DNA of 42,126 nucleotides from the NCBI GenBank assembly GCA_016788495.1, contig JAEUOM010000026.1:1-42126 (forward strand). Reading direction: 5' to 3'. The notes under the pieces are model-generated. The model was given only the letters and a program-made list of their open reading frames with translations. It made no database searches and had not been told where the DNA came from. A program made the translations under genes and the position numbers. The DNA is from Accumulibacter sp. GTDB taxonomy: Bacteria > Pseudomonadota > Gammaproteobacteria > Burkholderiales > Rhodocyclaceae. Below, piece by piece: positions 28,575-37,340 of this stretch (positions are counted from its first letter, which is position 1; each line of letters begins with the position of its first letter).

Positions 28575-29991
28575 CGGGCGCTCCGGCGACCGCCAGCGCA
28601 TCGCCCGCGGCCGGCGTGGCATGCCATGGCGCCGGTGCCCGCACCTTTTGCCAGACCGGCGATTCCAGCGTCAGCGCGAGCTGGCGTACCAGCTCCAGCA
28701 TGCCGCCGTAGCCGGCGTAGCCGAACTCCCTTTCCTGATTGATGTCGAGGAACGGGATGCGGGCCTTCAGGGCAGTGTAGAGGTTGCGCCCGCCGGCGAT
28801 CAGAATGTCCGCCTGATGGTCGCGGTAAGCCTGCAGCAGTGCCTGCGGGCTGCCGTCGGTGATCATCTTCGTCGCCTCGCCCATGATCTCGCGGATGCGC
28901 GCCTTGTCCTCCTCGGTCGACTTCTTGGTGCCCGTGGCGACCACCGTCATGCCGAGATCCTGCAGCGCCGACACCACCGACCAGCTCTTGACGCCGCCGG
29001 TGTACAACAGCACCCGCTTGCCGGCGAGCCGCGATCGCCAGGGTTCGAGGGCGGCGCGAACGGAGCGCTCCTCGCGGGCAATCATCGCCTCGGTGCGCGC
29101 TGCGAGATCGTCATCGCCAAGCAAGCGGGCGAAGTCGCGGAAGGCCTGCGAGGTATCGGTGATGCCGTAGAAGCTGCCCTCGAAGAAGGGCACGCCGAAG
29201 TCGCTTTCCAGTTTTCGCGCGACATTGAGCAGCGCCTTGGCGCAGACCACCATGGACACCTGCGCGCGATGCATGGTCTGCACCTCATGGAAGCGTGCAT
29301 CGCCCGAGAGCGTGCACAGAATGCGCAAACCCAGTTCGTCGAACAGCGGCGCGACATGCCAGAACTCCCCTGCGATGTTGTATTCGCCGATGAGGTTCAC
29401 GTCGTGTACCCGAATGCCCTGCCGGTGTGCCGACGCCGCGACCGGTGCCGGCTCGCGCGTGCCGATGACGTACTTGAACATGGCTTCACCGGCGATTCGA
29501 TTGCCGAGATTCTTGGTGCCGTAGAAGCCGGCGCAGTCGACCGGCAGCACCGGCACGCCCCAACGCGCGCTGGCCGCTCTGGCCACGGCCTCGATATCGT
29601 CGCCGATCAGCGCCGGGACACAGGTGGCGTACAGGAAGACGGCCTTCGGCGCGTAGTCGTCGATCGCCTGCTTGATGGCCAGGAACAGGCGTTTCTCGCC
29701 CCGGCCCATGATCACGTCCTGTTCGGTGAGGTCGGTGGTCATGCCGATGCGATAGAGTGCCGGGCCCGACGAGCGCGCGCCGCGGTTGTCCCAGGAGGCT
29801 CCAGCGCAGCCGATCGGCCCGTGCACGATGTGCGCAACGTCGGCAATCGGCAGCAGCGCAATCTGCGCGCCGTCGAACGAGCAGCCGCCGGCGGTCGCGC
29901 CCGGTTTGGTGCGCGCGCAACCGGATTTTTCGTTCCTGTTGTGCGCGCAGGCGGGCTCGTTCAGCAGTTCGGCGATTTCGGCTGTCTTCAT
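28567..29991 (-). CDS. nifE: FeMo-cofactor scaffold subunit NifE
   Basis: A 474-residue NifE, the alpha-like subunit of the NifEN scaffold. It shows [30 protein letters not shown], the second Cys region [29 protein letters not shown] and the NifE-type [17 protein letters not shown]. The ATG at 29991 has GAGGACTG upstream and gives the normal N-terminus [10 protein letters not shown]; longer in-frame starts upstream have no homology. It is the first gene of nifE-nifN-nifX-rseC-like-DUF269-fdx. A perfect sigma-54 element 30 bases upstream makes it the promoter-proximal gene. Confidence 0.97.
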   Translation of the reverse strand: MKTAEIAELLNEPACAHNRNEKSGCARTKPGATAGGCSFDGAQIALLPIADVAHIVHGPIGCAGASWDNRGARSSGPALYRIGMTTDLTEQDVIMGRGEKRLFLAIKQAIDDYAPKAVFLYATCVPALIGDDIEAVARAASARWGVPVLPVDCAGFYGTKNLGNRIAGEAMFKYVIGTREPAPVAASAHRQGIRVHDVNLIGEYNIAGEFWHVAPLFDELGLRILCTLSGDARFHEVQTMHRAQVSMVVCAKALLNVARKLESDFGVPFFEGSFYGITDTSQAFRDFARLLGDDDLAARTEAMIAREERSVRAALEPWRSRLAGKRVLLYTGGVKSWSVVSALQDLGMTVVATGTKKSTEEDKARIREIMGEATKMITDGSPQALLQAYRDHQADILIAGGRNLYTALKARIPFLDINQEREFGYAGYGGMLELVRQLALTLESPVWQKVRAPAPWHATPAAGDALAVAGAPDA

Positions 29992-30020
29992 GGCGTCAGT
30001 CCTCTGTTCCCGCTCATGAC

Positions 30021-30035
30021 GCAAGTGCCGTGCCA
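30021..30035 (-). promoter_or_regulatory. Sigma-54 promoter element for the nifE operon
   Basis: On the minus strand TGGCAC-GGCAC-TTGC, a perfect -24/-12 match. Predicted start near 30010, giving a 19-base leader with a good ribosome site before nifE. Confidence 0.88.
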
Positions 30036-30079
30036 CCGCTAAGCGCCTGAATCCGCATCCTTGTGTCTGGGCCGGGCGT

Positions 30080-30095
30080 TGTCGGGTTCGCGACA
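30080..30095. promoter_or_regulatory. NifA upstream activator site between nifE and nifQ
   Basis: TGT-N10-ACA (30080-30082 and 30093-30095) within TGTCG-GGTTCG-CGACA. The centre is about 77 bases upstream of the nifE start and about 140 bases upstream of the possible nifQ start, so one site could serve both. A second palindrome, GCGAC-ATT-GTCGC (30090-30102), overlaps it. Confidence 0.75.
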
Positions 30096-30202
30096 TTGTC
30101 GCGTCGAACGCAGCGGAGGAGCGCCACCAGCCGGTCCTGGCACGAGCGCGGCCGGCCAGCGCCCGTGGATCGGCCGGGATTCGGTGTGACTGCCAGGCAG
30201 CT

Positions 30203-30217
30203 TGGCGTGGATCCTGC
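30203..30217 (+). promoter_or_regulatory. Possible sigma-54 promoter element for nifQ
   Basis: TGGCGT-GGATC-CTGC keeps GG and GC with the required ten-base spacing but differs from consensus at three other positions. Predicted start near 30228, 24 bases before the nifQ ATG. Confidence 0.45.
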
Positions 30218-30251
30218 TTGAAGTCCTTCGTTCGCCACTTGGGAGCCCTGC

Positions 30252-30800
30252 ATGCTCGACCCGACCGACAAGCTGCCGAGGATGCGGCTCGGCGAAGGCC
30301 AGCGCACACTCGCCTTGCTTGGCGTCGTCGGTCAATCGCTGAAGGCGGGCCGCTGGCCGTTGATCCGGGGCTTCCTGGCAGAGCGGCTGCAAGCGCTCCT
30401 GGCGGCTCTTTGCCCCGGCACCAGGTTCGCGGTGGCCCCCGGGGTGTGGACTCCCGACGATGACGGCGACGAGTTTGCCGATCTCCTCGATCTGTTGCTC
30501 GAACACCTGGCGCTGCCCGACGAGTCTGGCATCTGCCTGTGTCATGCCATCGCGACGGCGGCAACGGGCGCGAACCACCTCTGGCAGGACATGGGGCTGC
30601 CCGGCCGCAAGGCGTTATCGGACTTGCTGTGTGAGAACTTCCCCGTCCTGGCGGCGAAGAACGTCGGCGACATGAAATGGAAAAAGTTTTTCTACCGGCA
30701 GCTCTGCGAGCGTGCCGGCGCGCCGATCTGCAAGGCGCCGCACTGTGCCGAGTGCTGCGACCGCGCCCTCTGCTTCGGGCCGGAGGAAGGCTCAGAGTGA
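30252..30800 (+). CDS. nifQ: NifQ, molybdenum donor for FeMo-cofactor
   Basis: A 182-residue NifQ, which carries molybdenum as a Mo-Fe-S cluster to NifEN. The family signature C-x4-C-x2-C-x5-C is present as Cys160, Cys165, Cys168 and Cys174 ([15 protein letters not shown]). [13 protein letters not shown] precedes it, as in other NifQ proteins, and [18 protein letters not shown] is typical of the core. The ATG at 30252 has GGAG six bases upstream. It is divergent from nifE and is followed 77 bases later by modABC, so molybdenum uptake and delivery are encoded together. Confidence 0.94.
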   Translation: MLDPTDKLPRMRLGEGQRTLALLGVVGQSLKAGRWPLIRGFLAERLQALLAALCPGTRFAVAPGVWTPDDDGDEFADLLDLLLEHLALPDESGICLCHAIATAATGANHLWQDMGLPGRKALSDLLCENFPVLAAKNVGDMKWKKFFYRQLCERAGAPICKAPHCAECCDRALCFGPEEGSE

Positions 30801-30862
30801 TGCTGGCTTCCTTCTTGCTTACGTTCTCTACTGCGCACAGTATCCTGGCCCCTTCGGCCTGA

Positions 30863-31621
<759 letters not shown>

Positions 31622-31712
31622 GCATCGTCCGGGCAGCGGCCGCAAGCATTCTTTGGGTGAGCACAGCCCCATTTCTGCCGCCGTGCTGCGGCTCCGAACC
31701 GTTTTTGCAGCC

Positions 31713-32384
31713 ATGCTGAACCCGTCCGACCTCGCCGCAGTCTGGCTCACGCTCAAGCTGGCGGGGACGGCGACCGCCGTGCTGCTCCTCCTCGGCACGC
31801 CGATGGCCTGGTGGCTGGCGCGCACCCGGCACTGGGCGAAAGGAGTGATCGGCGCCCTGGTGACCCTGCCGCTGGTGCTGCCGCCAACGGTTCTCGGCTT
31901 CTACTTGCTGGTGCTGATGGGGCCGGACGGAATGCTCGGCCGCCTGCTGGCGGCGGGCGGGCTGCAGCCGCTGCCCTTCACCTTCGCTGGCCTTGTCGTC
32001 GCCTCGGTGATCTACTCGCTGCCTTTCGTCGTTCAGCCCTTGCAACAGGCCTTCGAAGCCATCGGCGAGCAGCCGCTGGAGGCGGCAGCGACGCTGCGTG
32101 CCAATCCCTGGGATACCTTCTTCGCGGTGGTGGTGCCGCTCGCCCGACCGGGATTCATGACCGCGGGAATCCTCGGCTTCGCGCACACGGTGGGTGAGTT
32201 CGGAGTGGTCCTGATGATCGGCGGCAACATCCCGGGCAAGACCCAGGTGCTGTCGATGGCCATCTACAACCATGTCGAAGCCCTCGAATACGAGGCCGCA
32301 CATCGGCTCGCTGCCGGCATGCTGGCTTTCTCGTTCACCGTCCTGCTGCTGCTCAACGCGCTGAAACCGGAGCGGGTCCGGTGA
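31713..32384 (+). CDS. modB: Molybdate ABC transporter permease ModB
   Basis: A 223-residue inner-membrane permease with about five hydrophobic helices. The EAA loop that contacts ModC is [41 protein letters not shown] and [26 protein letters not shown] are typical of ModB. The ATG at 31713 gives the family N-terminus ([17 protein letters not shown]), although its ribosome site is weak. The gap of 91 bases after modA holds no gene. Its end overlaps the modC GTG start by four bases. Confidence 0.95.
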   Translation: MLNPSDLAAVWLTLKLAGTATAVLLLLGTPMAWWLARTRHWAKGVIGALVTLPLVLPPTVLGFYLLVLMGPDGMLGRLLAAGGLQPLPFTFAGLVVASVIYSLPFVVQPLQQAFEAIGEQPLEAAATLRANPWDTFFAVVVPLARPGFMTAGILGFAHTVGEFGVVLMIGGNIPGKTQVLSMAIYNHVEALEYEAAHRLAAGMLAFSFTVLLLLNALKPERVR

Positions 32385-33451
32385 GCATCCGGGCGTGCTT
32401 CCGCCTGCCGTACCCAGCCTTCACGCTGGACGTCGATGTCGATCTGCCGGGACAGGGCATCACCGCCCTGTTCGGACGTTCGGGGTCGGGCAAGACGACG
32501 CTGCTGCGCTGCATCGCCGGACTCGAAAAAGCCGCCTCCGGCTTCCTGGCGGTCAATGGCGAAATCTGGCAGGACGGCGCACGACGGCTGCCCGTGCATC
32601 GCCGCCCGCTCGGCTATGTCTTCCAGGAGGCGCGACTATTCCCGCATCTCGACGTCGCCGCCAATCTCGATTTCGGACGCCGCCGCATCGCCGCGGATCA
32701 GCGCCGCGTTTCACTTGCACGGGCCGTCGAGTTGCTCGGCATCGGCCACCTGCTCGAAAGGCGGTGCGATCGTCTGTCGGGTGGCGAGCGACAGCGCGTG
32801 GCCATTGCACGCGCGGTCGCCACCAGCCCACGCCTGCTGCTGATGGATGAACCACTGGCGGCGCTCGACCATGCGCGCAAGCAGGAAATTCTGCCGTACC
32901 TGGAGCAATTGCGCGACGAGCTGGAGATCCCCGTCCTCTACGTCAGTCACGCCCCCGACGAGGTGGCGCGACTCGCCGACCATCTCGTGGTCATCGACGA
33001 GGGTCGCGCCGTCACGCAGGGCCCACTGGCCGAGGTCCTGGCGTGCGTCGACCCGCCGCTGCGCCTCGGCGACGACGCCGGTGTCGTCTTCTCCGGCACG
33101 GTGGTCGAACGGGATGCCGAGTGGCATCTCTCCCGGATCGTCTTCGCAGGCGGTGAAGTCTGGGTGCGCGACGGCGGTGCCGCCGTCGGGCGTCGCGTGC
33201 GCCTGCGCATCCTGGCGCGCGATGTGAGCATTGCGCGCAGCCGTCATGAGGACTTCAGCATCATGAACCTGCTGCCAGCGACGGTGATCAGTCATGTTGC
33301 TGAAGATCATCCGGCGCTCGCGCTGGTGCAGTTGCGCGTCGGCGGCACGCCCATGCTGGCACGCCTGACCCGGCACTCGGCGTGGCGCCTCGAACTCGCA
33401 CCGGGCCAGCAGGTATGGGCTCAGATCAAGGCGGTGGCGGTGGTCGGCTGA
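32381..33451 (+). CDS. modC: Molybdate ABC transporter ATPase ModC (GTG start)
   Basis: A 356-residue ABC ATPase. Walker A is GRSGSGKTT (residues 32-40), the signature is LSGGERQR (132-139), Walker B is LLLMDEP (152-158) and the H-loop His is His190. The C-terminal 65 residues form a TOBE/Mop-like domain ([24 protein letters not shown]) that can bind molybdate. The start is GTG at 32381, overlapping the modB TGA (GTGA), with no closer ATG. The stop codon lies inside a 10-bp inverted repeat. Confidence 0.96.
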   Translation: MSIRACFRLPYPAFTLDVDVDLPGQGITALFGRSGSGKTTLLRCIAGLEKAASGFLAVNGEIWQDGARRLPVHRRPLGYVFQEARLFPHLDVAANLDFGRRRIAADQRRVSLARAVELLGIGHLLERRCDRLSGGERQRVAIARAVATSPRLLLMDEPLAALDHARKQEILPYLEQLRDELEIPVLYVSHAPDEVARLADHLVVIDEGRAVTQGPLAEVLACVDPPLRLGDDAGVVFSGTVVERDAEWHLSRIVFAGGEVWVRDGGAAVGRRVRLRILARDVSIARSRHEDFSIMNLLPATVISHVAEDHPALALVQLRVGGTPMLARLTRHSAWRLELAPGQQVWAQIKAVAVVG

Positions 33452-33487
33452 ACTCGCGACAACCGCCATGCGAGTGCCGCGAGTTCA
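33449..33487 (+). repeat. Long inverted repeat spanning the modC stop codon
   Basis: TGAACTCGCG (33449-33458) and CGCGAGTTCA (33478-33487) are perfect complements separated by 19 bases, and the first three bases are the modC stop codon. A hairpin here could end or protect the modC transcript. There is no T tract, so it is not a standard rho-independent terminator. The remaining 33488-33690 shows nothing I recognise. Confidence 0.7.
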
Positions 33488-33719
33488 GAGTGGGCGCAGG
33501 ACCTGGTCCAAGCGTGCCTGGTGGACAGCAGGAACAGTCAGCTCGAGTTTCTGCACATTGCCGCGTCTGTCGGGCTGGTGAGGCCGCAACACCGGCCAGG
33601 GCGATGAAGACGCAAGACCTGTGCGGGTGCCTCCCCGGCGCAAGCTCACAATCGCGTCGCAAACCCGACAATTGTCCGAGCAACCGCTGCAAGGCACTGA
33701 TTTGCAATGGCTTGATTTC

Positions 33720-33734
33720 TGGCACTGGAATTGC
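33720..33734 (+). promoter_or_regulatory. Sigma-54 promoter element immediately before nifV
   Basis: TGGCAC-TGGAA-TTGC followed by A is a perfect -24/-12 match. The predicted start (about 33745) is only five bases before the nifV ATG. A similar sequence, GGCAC-TGA-TTTGC at 33693-33705, lies 28 bases upstream but has one base less between GG and GC. No TGT-N10-ACA site is visible upstream. Confidence 0.72.
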
Positions 33735-33749
33735 AGGTTGCTGAGTGCC

Positions 33750-34904
33750 ATGAAGCACAACCTTCCCGCCGATATCGTCATCAACGACACCACCCTGCGC
33801 GATGGCGAGCAGTCGGCAGGTGTCGCCTTCAGTCTGGATGAAAAGACCGACATCGCGCGCCGCCTTGACGCTGTCGGCGTTCCCGAGCTGGAAATCGGCA
33901 TTCCCGCGATGGGCGAGGCCGAACGCGAGAGCATCCGGGCGGTTGCCGCGCTGCGACTGAAGGCGCGCCTGATGGTGTGGACACGAATGAACCGCGCCGA
34001 CATAGCGCTCGCGGCGAAGCTCGGTGCGCAGTTGATCGACATCTCCGTACCCGCCTCGGATCAGCACCTGCAGGCAAAACTGCGACGTCATCGGAAGTGG
34101 CTGCTGACGCAGATCGGCGCGCACGTGCAACTGGCGCGTGACTTCGGTTTCGGCGTCGGCATCGGCGCCGAAGACGCCTCGCGCGGCGACCCGGACCTGC
34201 TGGCGGCGATTGCCGAGGCCGCGCAGGCCGCCGGTGCGCAGCGCATCCGCTTTGCCGATACGCTGGGCGTGCTCGATCCATTCGCCACCTTCGAACGCAT
34301 CCGCCACCTGCGATCACGATGCGATCTCGAAATCGAGATGCACGCCCACGACGACCTCGGGATGGCCACGGCCAACACCCTGGCAGCCGCCCGCGCCGGC
34401 GCGACGCACCTCAACACGACGGTCAACGGGCTTGGCGAACGCTGCGGCAACGCGCCGCTGGAAGAGGTCGTACTGGGTCTGCAGCTGTGCCAGGGGATCC
34501 GGACAGGGATCGATCTCGCCGGCTTGCACGCGATCTCGCAACGCGTGGCCGTCGCCTCCGGGCGGCCCCTGTGCTGGCAGAAGAGCGTCGTCGGCGAAGG
34601 TGCCTTCACCCACGAGGCCGGGATTCACGTCGACGGCCTGATCAAGGATCCGGCCAATTATCAGGGCTTTGATCCGCGTCTGGTCGGCCGGCGCCATCGC
34701 GTGGTTCTCGGCAAGCATTCCGGGGCGCGCGCGGTACAACAGGTGATGGCGGGCCTCGGTCATGAGCTGTCGAATGCCTCTGCGCGTGCTTTCCTGCAGC
34801 GGCTGCGAAGCTTCGTCGTCGAGAAGAAGCAGACGCCGTCGGCGGCCGATCTGCTGGACCTGCTCGGCCCTGAGCCGATGCAACGGGAAGATGGCGATGG
34901 CTGA
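33750..34904 (+). CDS. nifV: Homocitrate synthase NifV
   Basis: A 384-residue enzyme that condenses acetyl-CoA and 2-oxoglutarate into homocitrate, the organic ligand of FeMo-cofactor. It is a DRE-TIM metallolyase: [19 protein letters not shown] at the N-terminus, [16 protein letters not shown], the metal site HAHDDLGMA and the [14 protein letters not shown] loop. [17 protein letters not shown] and [10 protein letters not shown] end the core. The ATG at 33750 gives the usual short N-terminus; no purine-rich ribosome site is seen, consistent with a very short leader. It overlaps the next gene by eight bases. Confidence 0.96.
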   Translation: MKHNLPADIVINDTTLRDGEQSAGVAFSLDEKTDIARRLDAVGVPELEIGIPAMGEAERESIRAVAALRLKARLMVWTRMNRADIALAAKLGAQLIDISVPASDQHLQAKLRRHRKWLLTQIGAHVQLARDFGFGVGIGAEDASRGDPDLLAAIAEAAQAAGAQRIRFADTLGVLDPFATFERIRHLRSRCDLEIEMHAHDDLGMATANTLAAARAGATHLNTTVNGLGERCGNAPLEEVVLGLQLCQGIRTGIDLAGLHAISQRVAVASGRPLCWQKSVVGEGAFTHEAGIHVDGLIKDPANYQGFDPRLVGRRHRVVLGKHSGARAVQQVMAGLGHELSNASARAFLQRLRSFVVEKKQTPSAADLLDLLGPEPMQREDGDG

Positions 34905-35424
34905 CCGACTCGAACTGCTGGAACTTGGCGACGACGTGCTCTATTTCGACGAGCCATGCCCGCCGCGCGTCGCGGCCCAGATCGTCGCGGCGGCGCGTGA
35001 CTACGGCCAGCCGGCAGCGGAGCAACGACTGCTCTTTGCCTACTTTCTGGCGCCGGAGCAGCTCTCGGTCCTGGTCGCGCTGTACCGTTACTATTTCTAT
35101 CAGCATCGCCTCGACGATGCGCTTCTCGTCGCCGAGCGGGCGCTGGAAGTCAGTGCGCGCCGCCTGCAACTGGCCGGAGGCTGGCGCAACCTGGGGCCAC
35201 GCACGCTCGGTGAGGCGGCAATGCGCTCGATGGGCATGCTGCGTTTCCATCTGCTGGCGCTCAAGGGGTCGGCGGTGATCCTGTTGCGCCTCGGGCAAGT
35301 CGGCGAGGCGTGTACTCGCCTGCGGACGATTGCCGGAGTCGACCTGCGCGACGCCCTCGGCGCTCGGCCGCTGCTCGAAGTCATCGATCGCCACTACGCA
35401 CCGCTCACCGAACCCTTGGATTGA
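34897..35424 (+). CDS. Unknown helical (TPR-like) protein encoded between nifV and nifW
   Basis: A 175-residue soluble protein that I do not recognise. It is predicted to be mostly helical. [33 protein letters not shown] (residues about 48-81) fits a tetratricopeptide-like helix pair, and [16 protein letters not shown] (about 126-141) resembles a second. It has no signal peptide, membrane segment or metal motif, and only two cysteines. The ATG at 34897 is preferred over the in-frame ATG at 34891 because GGGAAG then lies six bases upstream. Overlap with nifV and the 14-base gap before nifW show it is co-expressed with nif genes, suggesting an assembly or chaperone adaptor role (inference). Confidence 0.8.
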   Translation: MADRLELLELGDDVLYFDEPCPPRVAAQIVAAARDYGQPAAEQRLLFAYFLAPEQLSVLVALYRYYFYQHRLDDALLVAERALEVSARRLQLAGGWRNLGPRTLGEAAMRSMGMLRFHLLALKGSAVILLRLGQVGEACTRLRTIAGVDLRDALGARPLLEVIDRHYAPLTEPLD

Positions 35425-35438
35425 AAGAGGAGAAAGCC

Positions 35439-35753
35439 ATGGCTTGCGCCAACGACACCTTTGCCGACGACCTCGCCGAGCTGAGTTCGGCGGAAGAATT
35501 TCTCGACTACTTCGGCATCGACTTCGCCGTGCCGGTGGTGCAGGTCAATCGCCTGCACATCCTGCAACGCTTTCACGATTATCTGGCCAAGCAGGAAGCC
35601 GGCAAGGCGCCCGACTACCTCGCCTATCGTCACTGGTTGGCACGCGCGTACGGCGACTTCGTCGGCTCCAGCGCGCAGGCCGAAAAGGTCCTTGCCGTCT
35701 TCCAGAAGGCCGAGGGGTCGTCCTTCGTCCCCCTTTCCTCGCTGACGGACTGA
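35439..35753 (+). CDS. nifW: Nitrogenase-protective protein NifW
   Basis: A 104-residue NifW, which associates with the MoFe protein and helps its stability or maturation. The pattern ELSSAEEFLDYFGIDFAVPVVQVNRLHILQRFHDYL is characteristic. A second conserved block is YLAYRHWLARAYGDFVGS. AAAGAGGAG precedes the ATG at 35439 and decides the start. The length equals the usual 100-115. It precedes nifZ by four bases. Confidence 0.94.
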   Translation: MACANDTFADDLAELSSAEEFLDYFGIDFAVPVVQVNRLHILQRFHDYLAKQEAGKAPDYLAYRHWLARAYGDFVGSSAQAEKVLAVFQKAEGSSFVPLSSLTD

Positions 35754-35757
35754 ACCC

Positions 35758-36219
35758 GTGTTGCCGCGCTGGGACTACGGCGATGCCGTGCGGGTGACGC
35801 GCAACGTGCGCAACGACGGCACCTTCCCGGGTGTGCCGACCGGCGACCTGCTGGTGCGACGCGGGCGCATCGGGCATGTGCGTGATGTCGGCACCTTTCT
35901 CCAGGACCAGATCATCTACTCCGTCCACTTCGTCGACGAGGGGCGCCTGGTCGGCTGTCGTGAAGAAGAGCTGGTCGGCGTCGACCAGCCGTGGATTGAA
36001 AGCCGCTTCGAGGTTCGCCAGAGGGTGCGCGCGCTGCGCCCACTGGCCGTGGGTGGGGAACTCCGGGTGCCGGTCGGCAGTCGTGGCGAAATCCTGAATC
36101 TCGAAAGAGAGGAGACCGGGGGCGTCGTTTATCGGACGCACTTCGGCTGCCTCGCCGGCATCCCCCTGTGGGTACCCGAGGCCGCGCTGGGCGAATGGCC
36201 GCGGCCAGACGATGCCTGA
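35758..36219 (+). CDS. nifZ: Nitrogenase maturation protein NifZ (GTG start)
   Basis: A 153-residue NifZ, needed for full P-cluster maturation of the MoFe protein. The N-terminal block is WDYGDAVRVTRNVRNDGTFPG...GDLLVRRGRIGHVRDVGTFLQDQIIYSVHF, an SH3-like beta domain. A second similar block (FEVRQRVRALRPL...VPVGSRGEI) follows, as in long NifZ proteins. The start is GTG at 35758, four bases after the nifW stop. No ATG lies near the conserved N-terminus. Its end overlaps nifM by eight bases. Confidence 0.93.
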   Translation: MLPRWDYGDAVRVTRNVRNDGTFPGVPTGDLLVRRGRIGHVRDVGTFLQDQIIYSVHFVDEGRLVGCREEELVGVDQPWIESRFEVRQRVRALRPLAVGGELRVPVGSRGEILNLEREETGGVVYRTHFGCLAGIPLWVPEAALGEWPRPDDA

Positions 36220-37060
36220 ACCGGGTAGTATCTACCGGTCGATCAAGCTCGCCGCGCAATTGTTCGGCAAGCCCCTGGAGTCTCTCGCACCGGCAGAGCG
36301 GCACCGGCTGACCAGAGCCGCCGACCGGCAGCAGGAGATCGAGACCCTGATCCTGGAGACACCGGAAGCGGCCCGCGTGCAGCTCACGGCGGCCTCGGTC
36401 GACGCCAGCCTGATGGAAATCCGCGGTCGTTATGGCGACGATGACGAGTATCACGCGGAGCTTCTGCGCGTCGGCCTGGATGCGTCGTCGTTGCGCGAGG
36501 CGGTGACGCGCGACCTGGTGGTCGAGGCCGTGCTGGAAAAGGTCGCGGCAGGTTCGGCGGCGGTCAGCGATACCGACGTCGAGATCTTCTGGTACATGAA
36601 CCGGCAACGCTTTCGCCTTGGCGAAACGCGCGTGCTGCGGCACCTGCTGGTGACCATCAACGATGGTCTGGCGGGCAACGAGCGTCAAGCCGCACGCGCC
36701 CGCATCGAAGCCATTCACGCCCGCCTGCTCAGGGAGCCGCAGCGCTTCGCGGAGCAGGCCCTCAAGCATTCCGAATGTCCGACGGCAATCCATGGCGGTC
36801 TGCTCGGCCGCGTCCCGCGTGGCCGGCTCTATCCGCAACTCGATGCGGTCGCCTTTGCGCTCGCTGAGGGCATGCTCTCGGAGGTGATCGAGAGCGAGCT
36901 CGGCTACCACCTGGTCCGCTGCGAAGCGATCCAGCACGAACGGCCGCTGAGCTTCGCGGAAGCCCGCCAGACGATCCGCGAACACCTCGAAGGGCAACAG
37001 CAGGCCCTCTGCCAGAAGGCCTGGATCACGGCGCTGCGCCGGGGTGGCGCCCGCCCTTGA
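36212..37060 (+). CDS. nifM: Parvulin-type prolyl isomerase NifM
   Basis: A 282-residue NifM, a peptidyl-prolyl cis-trans isomerase required for active Fe protein (NifH). The N-terminal half is helical (SIYRSIKLAAQLFGKPLESL; EIETLILETPEAARV). The C-terminal parvulin domain spans about residues 140-255 (TRVLRHLLVTIND; GGLLGRVPRGRLYPQLDAVAFAL; ELGYHLVRCE). There is no signal peptide, as expected for a cytoplasmic isomerase. It is the last nif gene in the window and converges with the DUF4157 gene. I see no strong terminator in the 280 bases between them. Confidence 0.94.
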   Translation: MPEPGSIYRSIKLAAQLFGKPLESLAPAERHRLTRAADRQQEIETLILETPEAARVQLTAASVDASLMEIRGRYGDDDEYHAELLRVGLDASSLREAVTRDLVVEAVLEKVAAGSAAVSDTDVEIFWYMNRQRFRLGETRVLRHLLVTINDGLAGNERQAARARIEAIHARLLREPQRFAEQALKHSECPTAIHGGLLGRVPRGRLYPQLDAVAFALAEGMLSEVIESELGYHLVRCEAIQHERPLSFAEARQTIREHLEGQQQALCQKAWITALRRGGARP

Positions 37061-37340
37061 CCCGGCTCCGGGACGGAGATTTTCCTGCCCGATTCTCCTG
37101 GGGATCCAACTTCCCGCCGTTTCTGGCGTGCCCCCGCTTGCCGACCTGTCCCGGTTGTTTCCGGCACTGCCGCGGTCGATGACCCTGTGGGCCGCGCTGC
37201 CGGCGGCCAGCGGACGAAGCTCGGTCGCTCGGCCACTCCGCGGCCGCTGATGCCGGCTGGGCCAGCCTGCGCGAGCGGCAGCAGGGCATGGTCTGCGGGC
37301 ACCCGGCGCTCCGCCTGGTCATCCCCTCGGGCCTCCGACC

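Noticed and set aside
33485-33620. A possible minus-strand gene end after modC (reading KLELTVPAVHQARLDQVLRPL)
   Set aside because: The stretch looks somewhat protein-like, but upstream it runs antisense through nifV, no start or family is visible, and the match is too short to support a remnant.
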